The position numbers and the translations under genes were made by a program. Below the pieces are notes generated by a model. The model searched no databases. It was not told the origin of the DNA and worked only from the letters and a program-made list of their open reading frames with translations. From positions 1 to 21,474 of the forward strand of contig CAXNAA020000419.1 of the NCBI GenBank assembly GCA_964200075.2: 21,474 nt of DNA, given 5' to 3'. Each line of letters starts with the position of its first letter. The first letter of the stretch is position 1. Shown here in pieces: positions 19,982 through 21,474 of the stretch. This DNA comes from Sphacelaria rigidula. Taxonomy: Eukaryota > Phaeophyceae > Sphacelariales.

Positions 19982-21399
19982 CTTTTATTCAATCGCTTTC
20001 GAATTTTGTCCTATGCACTCCCGCCCCCAACCCAGCTTAGGGGGGGGTAGGGAAAACCTCATAAATCATCCGTTCCACAGCAGCGTGACTCCTCACGTAT
20101 CCGACCGTCGGCTTAACGCTTTGGGAACCCTCCCCGTTCGTCCCCGGATCAGACCCCTCAGTTTTTCAAGCCCTGACGACGAAGGAAAGATGGAAACAGA
20201 AAAAACCGACGGTAGCCATTTTCAGGGCGGAAGGCAACGGAAGAATCCACCAGCATACGTCACGCACGCACCATAAATGTCACCCCGTGCGGTCGGATTG
20301 GTTTTGTCCAGTGAGGGACGCAACGGGTCAAGTTTGGTCAAGTTTGTGCTCACAGCCAAAATCAGCACTTACGTGCCTGAACTCTACACAAACAAAAATC
20401 GGCACCACCTGTCTATTTTCTTTATACCGCGTCCCGTGCGTCACTGGCGCACATTTCAATACGGGTCTGGAAAACACGCCTTGGGCTAATAGTTTCGCGT
20501 GAAAGCTATATATACTTGGCCATATGTCGTGCAGAAAACAGCACTTCGAAATCCACACTTTTCCATTGCCAGTACCAAAAGGGTTAACTCCACTGTAACA
20601 GCACGGCGTCTGCCGACATAAAACACCGGGGGCACATTGGTTCCGTCGGCCCACGGCATGCTCCGTTCCACTACGCGTGTAGCGATGGAAACGCGGCTGC
20701 GACCGAAAAGTCGTATGAATTCCCTCACGATCGCGCGGTTACGATCCCCTCCGTGTCCGTTAAAACAAAATAAATGAACAAACTGTCGCAGGGAGCGCCG
20801 GCCCCATCACATATCACACGCCTGCTGGACCCTGCCGTCGAACACTCTCTCCCGCGCCACTTCCTCCGTCGAAAGCATCGGGCGGGTGGTCAGAAAAGGT
20901 GTTCGGGATATGATATCACACTCTCAACACTGCCGCGGGAAAACCCAGCCCCCGCTATAATCTCTGTGAGGAAAAACCCGATTCCCAGGGGGAAAATCCT
21001 CGATAGTGGTGCCATGCGCCGCAAACACAATCCGATATAACGTCAAACGCAATCCAATCCGATATAACGTCAAAGGGAGAGGTGGGCGGGAAAAAACTCA
21101 GACAGCAGCAATTCGCGATGCTGTCACCAACTGATAGTCGCACCACACCCTTCTCCCGGATCTCGTAAACCTCGACTTCAATCCACACACCGTTATTGTC
21201 ACTTCACCGTCGATGCACTTGCCTTTGTACCTTACTGCTTCTCCCTCACTGAACGGCCTCACCCGACTCATCACACAGGCAATCGTGTAGGTCAATGTGT
21301 TCTGAAGTGGCTTCTAGATACTGCAACCACTATAAACGTCTCGGAAAATTCTTCCCGCTCCTGCACAAAATGTCGATTCTTCCCGAACACAGAATCGAG
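19982..21399 (+). repeat. 1.4-kb repeat unit containing R1 copy B
   Basis: Begins near CTTTTATTCAATCGCTTTCG. Its first 60-80 bases (CTTTCGAATTTTGTC at 19996, then CGCCCCCAACCCAGCTT and a G run) recur at 21400-21474, so the unit spans about 1,418 bases before a second copy starts. Positions 20105-20586 are R1, uninterrupted here and split at 8.75-10.5 kb. The rest is GC-rich with no recognised gene. It could be a tandem array of a transposon-derived unit or one element with directly repeated ends. Confidence 0.6.
21028..21074 (+). repeat. Exact 20-bp direct repeat, period 27
   Basis: CAATCCGATATAACGTCAAA occurs at 21028-21047 and again, identical, at 21055-21074. The exactness points to a recent slippage duplication or spaced protein sites. 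Confidence 0.9.
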
Positions 21400-21474
21400 C
21401 TTTTGTTGTAGTCACTTTCGAATTTTGTCACATTATGCACTACCGCCCCCAACCCAGCTTGGGGGGGCGGGGGG
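21400..21474 (+). repeat. Start of a second copy of the 1.4-kb unit, cut by the window edge
   Basis: CTTTCGAATTTTGTC at 21415-21429 and ATGCACTACCGCCCCCAACC at 21435-21454, followed by CAGCTT and a G-rich run, match 19996-20045 with few differences. The copy continues past the right edge. Confidence 0.7.

Noticed and set aside
8740-20620. R1 copies A and B as the two LTRs of one retrotransposon about 11 kb long
   Set aside because: No gag or pol sequence is recognisable between them, RER1 and a separate hAT-like element intervene, and the copies are far too diverged and have different ends.

Overview
The window looks like nuclear DNA of a eukaryote with large introns, most likely a brown alga or another stramenopile. 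The evidence is multi-exon genes with GT-AG introns of about 450 to 1,200 bases, neighbouring genes on alternating strands, roughly balanced base composition, GC-rich coding third positions, and many microsatellites and decayed repeats. The species call is inference. The protein families are only broadly eukaryotic and no marker gene is present.

Left third (1-8.6 kb): two genes sit head to head. On the minus strand is a tandem AAA+ ATPase of the CDC48/AFG2 type. I rebuilt six exons from 6050 down to 74; they join in frame to 926 codons. The chain gives an N-terminal region, a complete first AAA domain (D1) and the start of the second (D2). The rest of D2 lies beyond the left edge, behind an intron that opens inside a (GT)n microsatellite. 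On the plus strand, starting about 390 bases away, is a gene coding for ankyrin repeats, a low-complexity linker and the start of a metallo-beta-lactamase (RNase Z-like) domain with an intact HxHxDH motif. Its second exon ends at a clear donor at 8584/8585, and I find no later exon.

Middle (8.7-14.3 kb): this part is rich in repeats. A dispersed repeat (family R1) begins near 8750, is interrupted by about 1.3 kb that holds a possible 136-codon gene, and resumes near 10365. On the minus strand, 11352-11529 is one unmistakable exon of RER1, the Golgi-to-ER retrieval receptor, but the exon for its C-terminal half is not recognisable. At 13143-14319 lies a short non-autonomous DNA transposon with perfect 22-bp terminal inverted repeats and an 8-bp target duplication, which is a hAT-type signature. 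Its interior is largely a satellite of about 41-bp units.

Right third (14.3-21.5 kb): I recognise no protein gene. It holds an AT microsatellite, an element about 2.1 kb long bounded by diverged inverted repeats (15585-17703), two old diverged duplications, and a uninterrupted copy of R1 inside a 1.4-kb unit whose beginning recurs at the right edge.

Working picture: a divergent gene pair, then two converging genes (ANK-MBL and RER1) whose 3' exons both go missing in the same transposon-filled interval. This could be real gene decay, very long introns, or an assembly join.
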